Shown: positions 45,790-59,194, counted from the first letter of the stretch. The stretch: 64,000 nt of DNA from Stichopus chloronotus (GCA_021234535.1 CM037832.1:7971135-8035134); one strand, 5' to 3'. Numbers and translations: made by a program. The notes: a model not told the origin generated them from the letters alone.

Positions 45790-48650
45790 AACCCTAGCTG
45801 TTGTATTTGGTGGAGATCAAAGTTCATCTCAGATCATTCTTCAGTGAAAAATTGGTAACATTTTATAAGTCAACATGATTGTTCATGGAAGCTATTGATA
45901 CTTAAAATAGCAATGCATTATATCAAATAGAAAAACCCTGTTGTTTCTGGTGGATGTTAAAGGTCATATCAAGTCACTGGATATGAAATTTTTTTCAAGG
46001 TAGGAAACATGATTACTTGCGATACTCTGCTTGTTGATGCATTTCATCAAGTAGTTGACATTTTCTTTAGGTCAAAGTCATTTAAGGTCAGTAGGGTCAA
46101 ATAGTAAAACCTGGTAAACATGATGTTGCAAAGAGGGAAACTATGGCGACCTTACATTGGTATGTAGATGTGCCATATTGAGTACAGGATCCCTGAAGAT
46201 TTGGATGGAGGTCAAAATATTTGGAGTCAACAGTGGTAAAATTGTAGACTCGTCCAAACTTTGTAAACACAGTATCCTTGATGTAGGAAGCGTTGAATCT
46301 TGTGTTTGTTTGTAGATGTACCACCCTGAGTACAAGTCACTTGTTTTTGGTCTAGGTCAATGGTCATTCTGTGGTTGGTAGTTGTCAAATAGTAAAACCG
46401 TGTGAATCATAACCTATCTCAAGAAGGAAACTAGATCTTATAGGTAGTATGATTGTATTTGGTGGAGGTTAAAGGCCATTTGTTGTCAACAGGGGTCAAA
46501 GTATGTCTTGGATCTGCAGATATGTCATTGTATACATACAATGGTTGTTACATCTCTATTATTGTTGTTATGAAAACCTACTCTAGTATTGCAAAATCAA
46601 GTATGTCACACATTTTCAACCTACATGCAAGTATGTCAGATTCAGAAAAAGAAGTTTATGATGAAATCATCAAAACCACAATGCATTTATACATTTCCGG
46701 TTTTAAAAGTTACTGGAAAAACAACAACACCATTGCTCATTGCTGCAGGGAAACGGGTACAATTTACAATGTATCTCAGTGTTTTTCTTTTGTTTGTTTT
46801 TCTTTGTTTTTTTTTCATGAAGATGTGGCCTAATGGGATAATTAATTGATTTGGTGCAAGACTTTCACTAAGTGACTGTACTAGTCAGTATTTTGAAATT
46901 TTTGACCTTCAAATAGCTTTCAGTTACATTCCATCATATGGCTGCTCTGGACTTTTTCACGACCTCCACTTGGAACATTCTGTCACCATGTACTACAGTC
47001 CTCTAGAAGCCGCAGTGGTGCTGCTGGAGTCTGCATTATGTCATACACTAGCCCAATTAACCTCACTATTGCTAGAATTGTGCAGAATGTTCTAGTAACA
47101 GTGATTGGTATATACATGAACCCTCATCAGCAGTGATGAGACAGTTTTAGTCTACATCTGAAAAAAAGGAGACCCTGCTGATGTAGCACTGTGATTCATC
47201 GAGACTAACATACTTTTAAATGTTAGTATCCTCCACTCTGTGCTCACTGTCCTCAAAGGTTTGATATTTAGACACTGCTTCTTCAATTTCATTTCATTTA
47301 TTTGATTTTCTGCGACAACATAGCAGTACAAGTAGCAGAGCAAAGTTTAAAACTTTTTTGAAGGAAGTTAAAAGGAACTTGTGAACTTAACTGTGTACAG
47401 CACAGCCCGACTGACAAAAACAAGGACTGTTCACTGATCCGAAACCTGAAGCCTAACCAACTGCTGTTGTACTTCACCGCCTGTAGTCGAACCTGCTGTC
47501 CAAAACCTGGCCAACTGTCACTATCACAGACGGCAGTTCATTTCCTATTGCTGATTCTCCTGCACTACAGCTGACTTCTATAAGCTCCGGCTAGAAGTCC
47601 AGTCCAGAGCTGTTACTATAGTTACCAGTTTTCTAGTTACTGTACCACTATTCTAGTTTTTTATTAGTCTTATTGTGAAGCTTAAAGCTAATTTCTCCAA
47701 ATGAACACTCTAAAATAAAGAGATAGTTCGCATATAGTAATTTGAAAGGTGTCTGAATAGTGCAGAAGCATATTATCCCTAATTGAAACTTAGTGATCCC
47801 ATTTTCCCATTTATCGTCTTCTTTGGTACGTATTCCTTTCCATTTTCTTTTCTGTCACCATTTTATGACAGTCTTTTTGCCTCATTTTAAGGGCAATAAT
47901 TGTTTACTTTTTAAGGCAGTGATAATTTCAGAGACACATTTAATTTATGGATGCACTGGTAATAACAGTACACATATCGATAGTAAACAGTACAACAGTA
48001 TACTTCAATACTGTTGCTCACGACACTACTGGTATTCAGTCCAAACCTACCCCACACTTCTGTGAGATGTCTTCCCAATTTTCTTGCATGTGTATAAACA
48101 CTGCATTATAGCCTATGTGTATAAACACCGCATTATAGCCTACACTGCCTGGTTCATATGTCATCCAGGAGCAGGTTACTCATTAAAGCACAGCTGACTT
48201 CCTTAGGTTTTTAATAGTGTGTATTGTTTGTCCATCCATTCATTCTCAAATCTAGTTGAAAGATTTCAGAGCAACTTTTTTCATAAAGCTTGCCGCCACC
48301 GTACAAATCAAGTCACTATGTGGTTGTACCGTCTTCGGATCTTGTCTGTCAACCATATTATCCTTTCATCTGTAATGTTTAAACAGCATCTTTGGTGAAG
48401 CGTAAATCGTGATAGTTCTCTCAGATGATCTTCATTCACCCTTCAGTCTGATGTGTGCTCTGTTTTATGTCCTTTCTTTGATAGTATAAATGTGTCATAT
48501 TTTCCGTCAGCAGTTGCGCATTTCAGTCATCAGTATTTCAGTGTTCCACTTTAACTGTTGGTGATTGGAGGTGACAGGGGAGAGAGTAGGATGTAAGAAA
48601 AGTTGCTTTGAATTTTAAGCTTTGGTATGAAGTTTAATTCTTCAAAAAGG
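45790..48650. repeat. block Y spacer colinear with X 37240-41100
   Basis: Contains degenerate satellite monomers to about 46530, then AT-rich spacer. A short local duplication near 48093-48140 repeats 'gtgtataaacac.gcattatagcct' twice. No supported gene. Confidence 0.55.
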
Positions 48651-48702
48651 TAATAGAAACTGAGCAGTCAAAAATGGATTGATAATTTCCTCTGCAGTAG
48701 GT

Positions 48703-50256
48703 TTACAGGTCAGATGGACTTTTAATTTGTCTCTCCCGATGTTCCTGTTTGATGTTGTCGATGCTATGTTGGATTTCTTCTTTGGAGAATTGTGGGAAGT
48801 ACTTAACAACCATTGAGATTAGTTGATTATCATCTTCAATGCTTGTGCTTTCCATTTTGCCATCGCTAGTGATTGTCGTGTATCTCTCGCAGCTGATGTT
48901 TATCCTGAGATCGCCATGGTAACCGACTAGTATTATGTCATTAAAAACTCTGGAAGTACCTTTCACAGTTTTAAATGACACCATTTTGTTCATTTCTAGT
49001 GCTTCTGAGATGGTTGCCTCTGTCAATGTATTCAGAGTTGTCAAGACTTCCCAGTATTTCCCATCTTCACTAAAAATCTGTCGAAGCGTCACAGCTTTGA
49101 TATCTTGCTCTTTCAGTTCCTGGCAAAATGCTATGATTCCATGGCTTAAAGGAGAAGGCAAGTCAGGACCTTTGACAATGTTAAATGAGAGACTAACATG
49201 TGGTGAACACCAGTACCAAATTTCGGTTAAATATGTTGCTTACTTTCCAAGATATTGCAATTTGAATATTCTTAGAAAATTATCAGGAAGCTGCCATTTT
49301 GAAATTGCGATTACATCACCAGACCACATGTGATTGAAAAGCTTTTGTTTTTCTTTATATTTCATTGTCAATAAATTTTAACAGTCATGCATAGATTCAA
49401 GTCATAGTATTAATGATTTGATTATTGCATGATACACCTCAGTAATTCAACACAAAATGTGTACAAGTGTGTTTCAGATTGATAGAAATAATAGGTAAAG
49501 AATATAAAGAAATACATTAAAATTTTTGCTATCAGTGGTTACGTGACATCATTATTCGACTTACTCAAGTTGTTTTACATTCAACTTAGGCAAAAATGGC
49601 AGCACCCTTCTCTGAATTTCAAAAGTGTGTAACTTGGATAGGAAACAATATCTCTGAATGAAACTTTGGGAAGATGTTTGTCAAACACTTCTGCTTCATT
49701 TTCATGTATATATTCCCAGGGTTTCCTTCTCCTTTAATTGGTAACACCTGTATGCTGCAATTCCTCCCTTGTATTCAAGAGAAACACGTCTGAAGTTGAG
49801 AGAAATAGGAGTGAAAAGTTGGTGTTGATTCCCTACATCCACAAGATGCTTGGATCCTTTGTGAGTAAGATTTTCGACTATGACTGCAATGTGGAGATCT
49901 ATCAATGGATCTCTCAAGTAAGAACTGCTGCCCTTAATCTGGTAGGTCTTGAAACCGAGATTATCAAGGACTGCTTTCAGGAAGCTGTTGATCACCACGC
50001 AGTTACCCCCTTTGAGAGATATCATTGCTTCTTTACACTGATGGAGAGACAGGAGAGAGGCACCATCTTTGGAGGAGATGAAGGGAATGTTTGTAAAAGG
50101 CGTCTTCAGTTTCATCTGTCCCATCAGTTTGGTGAGAAATGCTGCTCTGTCAGTCTTCAGTAGTTTCTCAGGACTTTGTATTTCCAACTTGTTCCGCAGA
50201 TAATAGAGTGTCTCATCCTTTGTGAGCGGATATAGTAGCTGTAATGAAGAAATCAG
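48703..50256 (-). pseudogene. NAT-like copy 6, group B, split by a MITE
   Basis: The N-terminal part (50256-49738) keeps Cys in K-G-G-N-C-V-V-I-N, His in D-L-H-I-A-V-I-V and Asp in H-L-V-D-V-G. The C-terminal part (49149-48703) ends K-S-P-S-D-L. They are separated by a TTAA-flanked 584 bp element. At the position of the ATG used in copies 4 and 5 this copy has CTG (50254-50256), and only one unit of the 42 bp duplication is present. The rest of the reading frame is otherwise open and well conserved, so inactivation looks recent. If the true start lies in an upstream exon, the missing ATG would not matter, but the insertion still disrupts the coding exon unless it is spliced out. Confidence 0.88.
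49150..49733. mobile_element. TTAA-type MITE inside NAT-like copy 6
   Basis: Terminal inverted repeats AGGAGAAGGCAAG and (complement of the right end) AGGAGAAGGAAAC. Perfect TTAA duplication at 49146-49149 and 49734-49737. Copy 4 shows the empty site, 'catggcttaattggtaac', at 25392. A piggyBac- or Kolobok-type target. No coding capacity. Confidence 0.93.
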
Positions 50257-50259
50257 TGT

Positions 50260-51560
50260 AAATACCAGTAGTTTATTATTGAAGAGAGAATGATACTAGA
50301 GCAGAGCTGTCAGTAATATAGAAGAAGCGAATTCAAGATTGGGCAAAATTGTCAGAAACCAGCAAAGCAAATTGGTGGAAAGGGGGGGGGGGGTGTACGG
50401 CTTTGCTTCTCACATTGTTTGATTTGGTGCATTTATGCTATTCATTGAGCATTTTTAACAAGGTATTGTCTTAAAACTTTTGGATCATTGAATTGCTACG
50501 TGGGGTAAAGAGAGTTTTAAATGAAGTGAAGAAAGAGATGAACATAGAACGCATTATCGTTGAAAGAGGGCATTGGCACGAGGCATGAGAGTGACACGAA
50601 CTTGCTCACAGCCAGAAGCATATTGTACACTTCAAGTACAAGTCATTTTGTGATACTGAATTCAGTTGCATCTGTTATTCTTTTCCATCTGAGATGAAAA
50701 TATTTATCTCATCAAGCATGCACCAGCATTAATCTAATTCAGAAGCAGAGGTGTACAGATTTTGTTAAATCGAGATGTTAACTGCTTCCAAATGTGGAAT
50801 TCTTATTTAAAATGAGGCATAAAATTTCCTATTAAGTAACAATTCAGTACGAATAATGGTTCCATAGCTCCCTGTTTCAATTTACCATTCTGTCATTCTT
50901 TACTCTATTATTGTGTTCTATTGTGCCTACAGAACGGGACTAGATCGACCCATAATTTCTGACTAATTTCCAGTGAATTTTACGAACGATTTGTCATATA
51001 TGATGTGCCATATTGCTCACCTGCAATGAATTCTTTTATTCCTGTACAATGTGATGTTCACTTTGAAATGGGATGTAGGAAAAGAAACTTCACATATACA
51101 GTATGTCAATCACACAGGGGAAGATTTTTGAGATTCTGTCCTGATCAAGGCTGAATTTGTATTTGCAGAGCATTATTATAGACAATATGCCAATTCCACA
51201 GATGTGCTTTCAACATGCCCTGTACAAAAGCACTTTCACCAACAAACTTATGATAGTAAGATAGCGGCATATCACATAATGAAAGTTCAACTTGTAGCAA
51301 CGTGAAAACTGTGGTCATGTTTGTGTGTAATACACTGAACACTCTTAAGAAATATCCAGTGGCCACAGTGATGTGTCTTTCCACTGGGATGGGGAGGGGC
51401 AAGAATCAATTAAGTAACACCCATCATTACATGCTGGTTAGAATTGCTGGGAGAACATCTGAGTGGAGTGTACCAGAGAATTTGGTTATGAAAATACAGT
51501 ACCCCCTAGTTTGCCTGAAATCGCCTTCCTAGGTTCGGGTAAACAGCCGCTAGCCCCTCT
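50260..51560. other. no supported gene
   Basis: Region 5' of NAT-like copy 6, with a G-run near 50380. No exon-like segment ending in GAG|GTAAAT, as found upstream of group A, could be seen here. Confidence 0.4.
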
Positions 51561-51566
51561 CACAGC

Positions 51567-54500
51567 AGTGTTGTAATCGAGTCACAAAAGTTCGAGTCTG
51601 GAGTCAAGTGGAGTCTCCCACTAGACGAGTCAGAGTCAAGAGTCTTTCACTAGTCATGTCGAGTCAGGTCATCCACTGAACTGGAGTCGAGTCCCCAACC
51701 ACACTAGAGGCGGTCTATTCGAGTGATCTGGAGTCACCTGAGCATATTGACATACAATTGACGTGTAATATTAGATCAGACGAGCAAGTTATGTACGCAG
51801 TTGTTAAACATGCTGACTTGGTCACCTCAGATCCTGAAAGCATTGTTGGAGCGAGAATTGTGCCTCCTCCTTTCATCCATATGTCAACGAGTATCAAAAT
51901 AAAAACAATTCTGCCATTACAGATTTTTTAACCTTTTTACTTTGTACAGCTTACTTTCACTCTCCATGTCACTTAAATTAGTCATCTAGTTTTTGGTTTC
52001 GATGATTATCGTAACCTTTGTAATTATGCATGGGTGCGTGTGTATGTGTGTGTATGTATGTTTGTGATGCCCTACCTTGTAAACACCATATCTCAAGAAG
52101 GGAAGCTTGGAGAGATCTCATATTTGGTATGTAGGTGTGCCACATTTAGTAGAAGAACCCTATTGTTTTTGTTGGAGGTCAAAGGTCATTTGGGGCCAAC
52201 AGGGGTCAAGTTGTGAAAATCTTATAAACACGATATCTCAAGAAGGGAAGCTTGGACAGATGTCATATTTGATATGTAGGTATACCACATTAAGTAGAAG
52301 AACCCTATTGTTTTTGGTGTAGGTCAACCATCATTTGGGGTCAAATTTTGAAAATCTTGTAAACATGATATCTCAAGAAGGGAAGCTTGGAGAGATCTCA
52401 TATTTGGTATGTAGGTGTACCACATTGAGTAGAAGAATCCTTTTGTTTTTGGTGGAGGTCAAAGGTTCATTTGGGGTCAACAGGGTCACATTGTGAAAAT
52501 CTTCTAAACACGATATCTCAAGGAGGGAAGCTTGGACAGATCTCATATTTGATATTTAGGTATACCACATTGAGTAGGAAAACCCTATTGTTTTTGGTGT
52601 AGGTCAACTGTCATTTGGGGTCAACAGGGGTCAAATTTTGAAAATCTTGTAAACACGATATCTCAAGAAAGGAAGCTTGGAGAGATCTCATATTGGGTAT
52701 GTAGGTGTACCACATTGAGTAGAAGAACCCTATTGTTTTTGGTGTAGGTCAAAGGTCATTTGGGATCAACAGGGCTCACATTGTGAAAACCTTGTAAACA
52801 CGATATCTCAAGAAGGGAAACTTGGACAGGTCTCATATTTGGTATGTAGGTGAACCACATTGAGTAGAAAAAGCCTATCATTTTTGGTGGAGGTCAAAGG
52901 TCATTTGGGGTCAACAGGGGTCAAATTGTGAAAATCTTGTAAACACAATATTTCAAGAAGGGAAGCTTGGAGAGATCTCATATTGGGTATGTTGGTGTAC
53001 CACATTGAGTAGAAGAACGCTAGTGTTTTTGGTGGAGGTCAAAGGTCATTTGGGATCAACAGGGCTCACATTGTGAAAATCTTGTAAACACGATATCTCA
53101 AAGAAGAAAAGCTTGAACAGATGTCATATGAAGTATGTAGGTGTATCTTATTGAGTACAAGAATACTATTATTTTAATGGAGGTCAACGGTCAATTGAGG
53201 TCAACAAGGGTCAAACTGTGAAAACATTGTAAATACACTGCGTCAATATACATAGCATGGCATTGACACCTACACCGACAGTATCAAACTTAACAGCTAA
53301 CATGTATACCAAACATACCAGGTACACTTAGAAAGGTGGATAATACTTAGCAAAAAGTAAAGACGTGTGAAGGAAGCAACTGGTACCTGCTCGCTCGCTC
53401 AGGTAGTCGATCAGAGAGAACGCAACTGAACTGCAAACATATTCTAACCTTCACACAATGGCTTGTACTTCATTGCCCAATGGATGGTTGCAATATACAT
53501 GCTATAGTTAGAAGTATGAAATTGGAATAGTCCTGTGATTAGGGGTTACAGAAAATTCCAAGACACGCGCTTCAAGTTGTGTACACAAAAGCTGTGCACC
53601 TTGCAGGGCACATCAAACACAAATTAGAATTTTAGTAGAAAGATAAAAAACTTGCCGAGAATGGAACGTCAAAATAAGTAACAATGTTTGTAAGACATAA
53701 AAACAATCGAAAAAAATTCTCTTAAGCAGATCATCGAAACACAATGCATTTCTGCATTCTGGTTTCTTTCCTTTTTCAAGAATGACATGTCGTTTCTATT
53801 TTTGTATCTAGGAATCTATCAGAAGCTGGTGTTGATGTCACACCCCCATTTATCAATTAAAGTATTCATGTAGCAATCCTGTTCTGCAATTAAAAAATAT
53901 TACAATAAACGAAAAAATCAGTAAAAAAAAAAGCCATTGTACAAACCAAGTGCCACACACAAAAATGATTTCTTCTATTAATCACAATTCAAAATGTACC
54001 CTTGTTCCCTGGACAGACTCTCATTAGGTGAGCCTAACCAAATTAAGCATACTTAAAATAAATGGTTTGTTCCTTACACTCAGAAAGGACTACAGCAGCA
54101 TCATCTATATAAAATTTTGTTGCTGTTCAAGGAAGTAACATGTATGCCATTATGCTTGATTCGACTTTTGTTTAATGTTTTTTTCACTCAATCTGTCCAA
54201 GAAAATGTGGAGAGTAATCAAGATATCACTTCAGAATACAGTAGCACCACCATTTAACAAACTATCAACCATGGCACTGAATGAGCAAAACGACATTCTT
54301 CACTAAACGAGAATACTGAGCCCAACCCACTGGCATACGTAGTCCCCAGTGATCAGTAAAATTGGAAGATCTGTCCTTCCCCCAGTCATCAGTAACACGA
54401 ATGTTTATCAAACAGTACCCAAATATGCACATGTATCACCTCTTCAACAAAATAGGGAAAATACACTTTAAATATGAACATCCTATGCATGCAAATAGCA

Positions 54501-54947
54501 TTGAAACACAACTGTAAAGCAACTATAAATGTAAAATTAACGTACATAATCTTTGGCCTACACGCTGATTGAAGCCGTAGCCAAATACAATCAACAGAAA
54601 ATCTAGACAAATTTTGATTACAATGGGTCAGCTGTTTCTATTGCCTTTTCCAATTAATCAACTGGTAGTGCACTTCTTGGAGTGCACACCAAAACAGTAT
54701 TTAGTGTCATATTGTTTGCTGAGAGTTTGACTCTAGTCATTGTCAAATAGAGTCATCCAGCATAGTGATTCGAATCAAGTCGAGTCCTTTTCACATACTG
54801 ACGTGAGTCGAGTCAAGTCTTTTGCACCTTTCTCAAACTTCTGACTCGAGTCGAGTCTTTTGACACAAGTGACTAGAGTCAAGTTGAGTCTTCAAAATTG
54901 TGACTCGAGTCCGAGTCAATGTCAGTGACTCGAGACTTTACAACACT
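51567..54947. mobile_element. long DNA-transposon-like element with GAGTC subterminal repeats
   Basis: The outermost bases AGTGTTGTAA recur as TTACAACACT at the right end. Both subterminal regions (51567-51740 and 54715-54947) are packed with inverted copies of CGAGTC/GACTCG words, a common transposase-binding layout. The preceding C gives CAGTG at the left, as in hAT ends, but I found no matching 8 bp target duplication. The interior holds the 145 bp satellite array (52081-53230) and AT-rich sequence without a recognisable transposase. It is non-autonomous or decayed. Confidence 0.6.
52081..53230. repeat. DR1 satellite array, eight units
   Basis: Units start with aaacacgatatctcaagaag at 52081, 52226, 52361, 52506, 52651, 52796, 52941 and 53086, and a ninth decayed start lies at 53231. 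Seven periods are exactly 145 bp and one is 135. Most units contain AGGTCAAAGGTCA or a near match (e.g. 52176-52188), followed by TTTGGGGTCAACAGGGGTCA-like sequence, a further half-site. The head at about 51990 plus GT tract precedes the array. Confidence 0.92.
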
Positions 54948-54949
54948 TA

Positions 54950-57534
54950 CCTCCCAGCCACGGTGCCGCTGCATATATTCTATAGACCTAGAATCAGTGT
55001 ATGGCCATGTTCATCTGAATCTAACCTGATACTGCCAGGTGAATTCTTCCCAGGTTTTGCTGTTCCCCAATTTTGGTATTATTTCAATGGTTGCCAATGA
55101 GTGCAAGGTTTGCTATTGGTAAGGGTTTGATGTTTCCACTTCTAAATTTGTGTCATGCTACATTGTGACCAGCTGGACCATTGATCGAGAAACAGAGATG
55201 GTTAGTTGGCGGATTAGTGCCAGCATGATATAGGTAGGCCTACATTTGGGTATATCACTTTAAATACACTGGAATTGCAACTTAGTATGCTTAAATTTGC
55301 AGTTCTGCTTCACCAAGATTAGTTTCATAAAGCCTTTGCCTGATTTGACCTTGGCTAAAGTGTTTAAAGACAAAAACTCATCACCCCAGACAGTTTCAGT
55401 TCTCCCAACCACCTACCTCTAGTCCCTCGCTCAGTCTGTCTTAAATTCCTCCACATGGATCCCTGTGTATGCAGTATAATACGAGCTGTTCTGCATCTTT
55501 CGCATTTACTGTCAATCTAAGAGTACTGTAACTTAGAACCAGTTGAGAATTTTGCTTTCTGGGAGGTAAAAATATAGCTTAGGGTGATGCAATACAGCCT
55601 TTAAGTTTGAGGCCCCTGTGTAAGTAACCTTTTGAATTAAGGTTCCAACATATACATAACACACTACAATTTAGGACCAACAGAAAGGATCAAGACCATG
55701 GACATAACCAACGATTTAGATGTGTGATGTGATTCAGACTATACAAATACATGAATGACCCAAGGTTTACAACAGATTGACTTGTGTAGCTAGGTCTACA
55801 TACCTTGTTGTGCACATTTGAAGACGGTCGCCAGTGAAGAAAGCATCTCTGACCTCTGTACAGAAAACCAACTGACTTGGAGTTCATGATTATGTTTACT
55901 CTGTAAGCTGTTTTAGATGGAGAATTGTTTCCAGCTACACTCAGTTGATCTCTGGTGACATGAACTTACATCACATGTAAAAGTGTAGAGCATTAACTGT
56001 CATAGAAACATACCCACTGGTCTCAAGTGCAATCTAATCCCTAACCTTTTAACTGCAGGACTACAAATTCAATGGAAAAATACTTTCATGTATACAACAC
56101 AATAGAATGCATAATCTCAGAGATATTTGAATACATGCAGTGAGATATTGAAGCGTCTGTTCGCTTTTTGAAAGAGTGCAAAGAGACACGTATAGACATG
56201 CATAGATACGTATGATATGCTGATATGGCTGTGTACTGTGCAATAGTTATCGAATGTTTGACATCACACCTGTCTTCATGTGAGATGACAATGTTTCTAG
56301 CCATGTCAGTGTGCCGCTCAGTTCTTTGCAAGTGTGGCACCTAGGTACTTTACTGTAAGTTGGTACAGTAGGTAGCAACTTATATGAAGTATCAAACACT
56401 TCATGGAAGTTTGATCTTAGATGGGATGTTAGATTTGCTGACTTTGAAGGTCTGCTCTTCCTCTGACATGAGGTACAGTTGTGTAATGTTTTACACCAGT
56501 CTTGACTTGCAGAAAAATTTTCTTCACAGTTTGGTTAGTAGATAAGGAGGGGATTGAGCAATGGATTAGATATGCAGTCTTTTCTCTTGTTTTTGTGTGA
56601 TTCAATCCTGCATATGAAATACATCCCCTTCTGTATCCCTAGAGCTGTTTCTTTTTCATTTAACCATTTATCTTCTAGTTGAATTCTTTGAGAGAATACC
56701 AACCATTTCATATTTGATATCAACAGTTCATGTATATATACATCAGCATATATCAGACTTTAATAAGCAGTAAGGCAGAATCAATTATTCATGTGCAAAT
56801 ATCAAAGGTAACTGTTGCAAAGGGTAAAAAAACAGTACTGTAAACTGCAAGAAAAAATAAATTCTAGGAAAGCTGTAAATACTTTTGAGGAGTCTACAAG
56901 TCTAGTACAAGAGTGCCTGGTAGAAGGTACAGTATATAGCCGAAAAATAGTGCAAATATCACCATTTCTCTTCATTTTTTTCCAACTGTGTAATATTTCC
57001 AGACATTACAAATAGTGAAAGAAATATCCATTTAGAAAAAGTTCTAAAGCAATAAAACGAAAATTTAAAGCAATTTGAAAAGTATTTACATAAAGCCTGA
57101 ATTTTTTATCATTCAAGAAAAACAATGAATCAGTCTGCAGGATTTGAGGGCAGAGAACATCCTTCTTTCTTTAACTAAAATGAGAATCTGACATTTTTAA
57201 GGGGGGGGGTGTTGGTCTGATAGGTGCAAGCAAGGGTATAGGGGATTAGGGTGTTTGTGAAATTTGGTATCCAGGTGGTGGGCCAGATTGAAGGTATAGT
57301 GTCTATCTTTGGAGGAACTTAATTACTTGCTGAAAATCAACACAGTATCTGGGATACCCCTCAGAATCCAACAACTCACCCTAGACATACTGTGTTTCAT
57401 AGAGTATCACCATCCTTTATGGACCTAAAACTGTTGAGCAATTTCTGCTGTTTTACTGTATGCTACCCATAGAGCTGAACCTTCCATCTCATATGTTTTT
57501 TTGTTTGTTTTTTTTTTCCCTTTCCAATCATCAG
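54950..57534. other. ANO10: spacer or intron 5' of the anoctamin exons
   Basis: If the anoctamin gene continues upstream within the window, its preceding exon should lie here or further left. I found no segment matching the preceding transmembrane regions, but exons shorter than about 40 codons could be missed. A sequence near 55310-55600 is an inverted relative of 40600-40870. Confidence 0.4.
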
Positions 57535-57750
57535 TATCTGGGGACGCTCCTCATAATCCAACAATTCATCGAGCAGTTTCTGGAGACGGCTCTGCCGTAC
57601 CTTGTCTTGAGATTCTGGAGAGGACACAAGGAGCTGAATGGAGATGTGGCACTGTCTAAGAAGAATGATGAGGAGAATGCAAATCTGAATGATGATTTGG
57701 ATACCAGCAAGCTGATGGCAGAGGAACAGGGCAAGATGGACATATATCCA
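57535..57750 (+). CDS. ANO10: anoctamin-10-like exon a (72 codons)
   Basis: Bounded by a polypyrimidine tract plus ATCAG (acceptor, AG at 57533-57534) and CCA|GTGAGA (donor at 57751), phase 0 at both ends. It encodes Y-L-G-T-L-L-I-I-Q-Q-F-I-E-Q-F-L-E-T-A-L-P-Y, matching the segment of ANO10 that follows the mid-protein transmembrane helices. A charged Asn/Asp/Glu-rich cytosolic linker comes next, ending K-M-D-I-Y-P. Anoctamins are multi-pass membrane proteins that act as calcium-activated channels or lipid scramblases. ANO10 members are mostly intracellular and scramblase-like; that role is family knowledge. The next exon continues exactly where the human protein would. Confidence 0.88.
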
Positions 57751-59194
57751 GTGAGACCAAAATAAAAAAAGAAATTAAAAGTGGAAACATTGATTTCATC
57801 TCCCCATGTTTCAATTATGTAAAGTTGTAAAGACTAACCAGGATGGCTCTATAAGCTGTTTCAGAGTTTTATGTCACTAAGCAGTAGACTATGTTCAAAT
57901 ATGTCTGTGTTTATTTTTTTATTGGGGAGGGTGGGGGAGTTCGTTGTTAATTGTCCTTTGAAAGAAACTTTATGAAGCTAGACAGAAGTGTGAAAATTAT
58001 AGACGTATCCAAATTTTTATTTCTTTCGAATTTCACGCATCTGCTGTTCTGCAAAGTTAAAATCACATTTAAAACATGCACTTGTCATCCATATTTAGCA
58101 TATATAATGATACTAGGATTGGCCATTGTCTGCAGAAAGTGTACAGTACATCTGTTTGTCTAACTACCTGTCTGTCTGTTCATCTGTCCATCCATCTGTC
58201 CGTCAACCTGTTATATGATGAGGAACATCTTCTTGCCGTTCAGATTTGCTTTACAAATTCAGACTGGGGTTTTCCTATTGAGATTACAGTTAAATGGAAA
58301 GGTGTCATTATGATCTAACATTTGTACAGCAATCTGAAATAGTTGGAGTGTTAGATGCAAAGAAGTAACAACATTCAACAATATTCTGTGTTTCTAATCA
58401 TATCCATCACATGGGTCAGGCAGTTGTGATTGTGTCAGAAAGTTAGGATAGCAAATATGGTCATTCACCACGGATAAATCAGACTACGCAGGAGACAAGG
58501 TTCAAATAACGAGCAAAAGATTACATCAAATCGGCTATGTGCACACAGTTTCTCCAGCTTGGTAAATGAAACTGATCCAGTGCAAGCTGCAGAGGTGTTC
58601 AACAAGTGAAGTTAAATTTAGTGTTGTAGTTAGGATATGTCCCAAGTAAGGGGGAGGAGAGGCAAAAGTATGTTGGGAGAGATGACATGAGGGGTGTAAG
58701 CCGGTCTGAGCCTGTCTATGGGGGTGTACTTCTGACGTGATGAACCTGGTGACTGATCAGCGTCCTGAGAGCACGGTCTAAGGGGAGTGGCTCTCTCCCC
58801 GTTTGAAAATTTTGTTTATGTCGGGTGGACTAGATGGAAAATTGTGCAAATTTTGTTGCAAGATTTGAACTGAATATATAGCCAGAAATTTTTACTTTTC
58901 AGATGGAAAATTAAGTATTTTGCATTTACCATCATTGTTGCTGCACCACTAGTCAAAGGTCACCTACTGGATGAAATTTTTTAGGCCACTTTGTGAAAAC
59001 ATCATGCAGACTTGCTGGCTTTTCCAAAACTCATCCATCGGAAATGTCCATTTGTAGTATGGACTACCACATAGTTAGTCCTCTTGCTTATATTGTCGTT
59101 GCCGTCTCTCATTTAAATGGCTTTGGTTTTGCGGAAAATTTGATGACTTCATTACCTTATTGTTTTTACCAATTTCCTTATTTGTCTTTACTAG
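57751..59194 (+). other. ANO10: anoctamin intron between exons a and b
   Basis: Starts GTGAGA and ends TTTGTCTTTACTAG. No further exon is needed between the two, since the protein reads continuously from D-I-Y-P to G-T-F-D-D-Y. It contains a short run of 'ctgtctgt/catctgtccat' repeats (58150-58205) and nothing else recognised. Confidence 0.8.

Noticed and set aside
52081..53230. CRISPR-like array
   Set aside because: Units are contiguous 145 bp monomers without unique spacers, in an animal genome; an ordinary satellite array.
51567..54947. Firm hAT assignment for the GAGTC-ended element
   Set aside because: The CAGTG-like left tip fits, but flanking 8 bp sequences (ctcacagc and tacctccc) do not match as a target duplication, so the class is left open.
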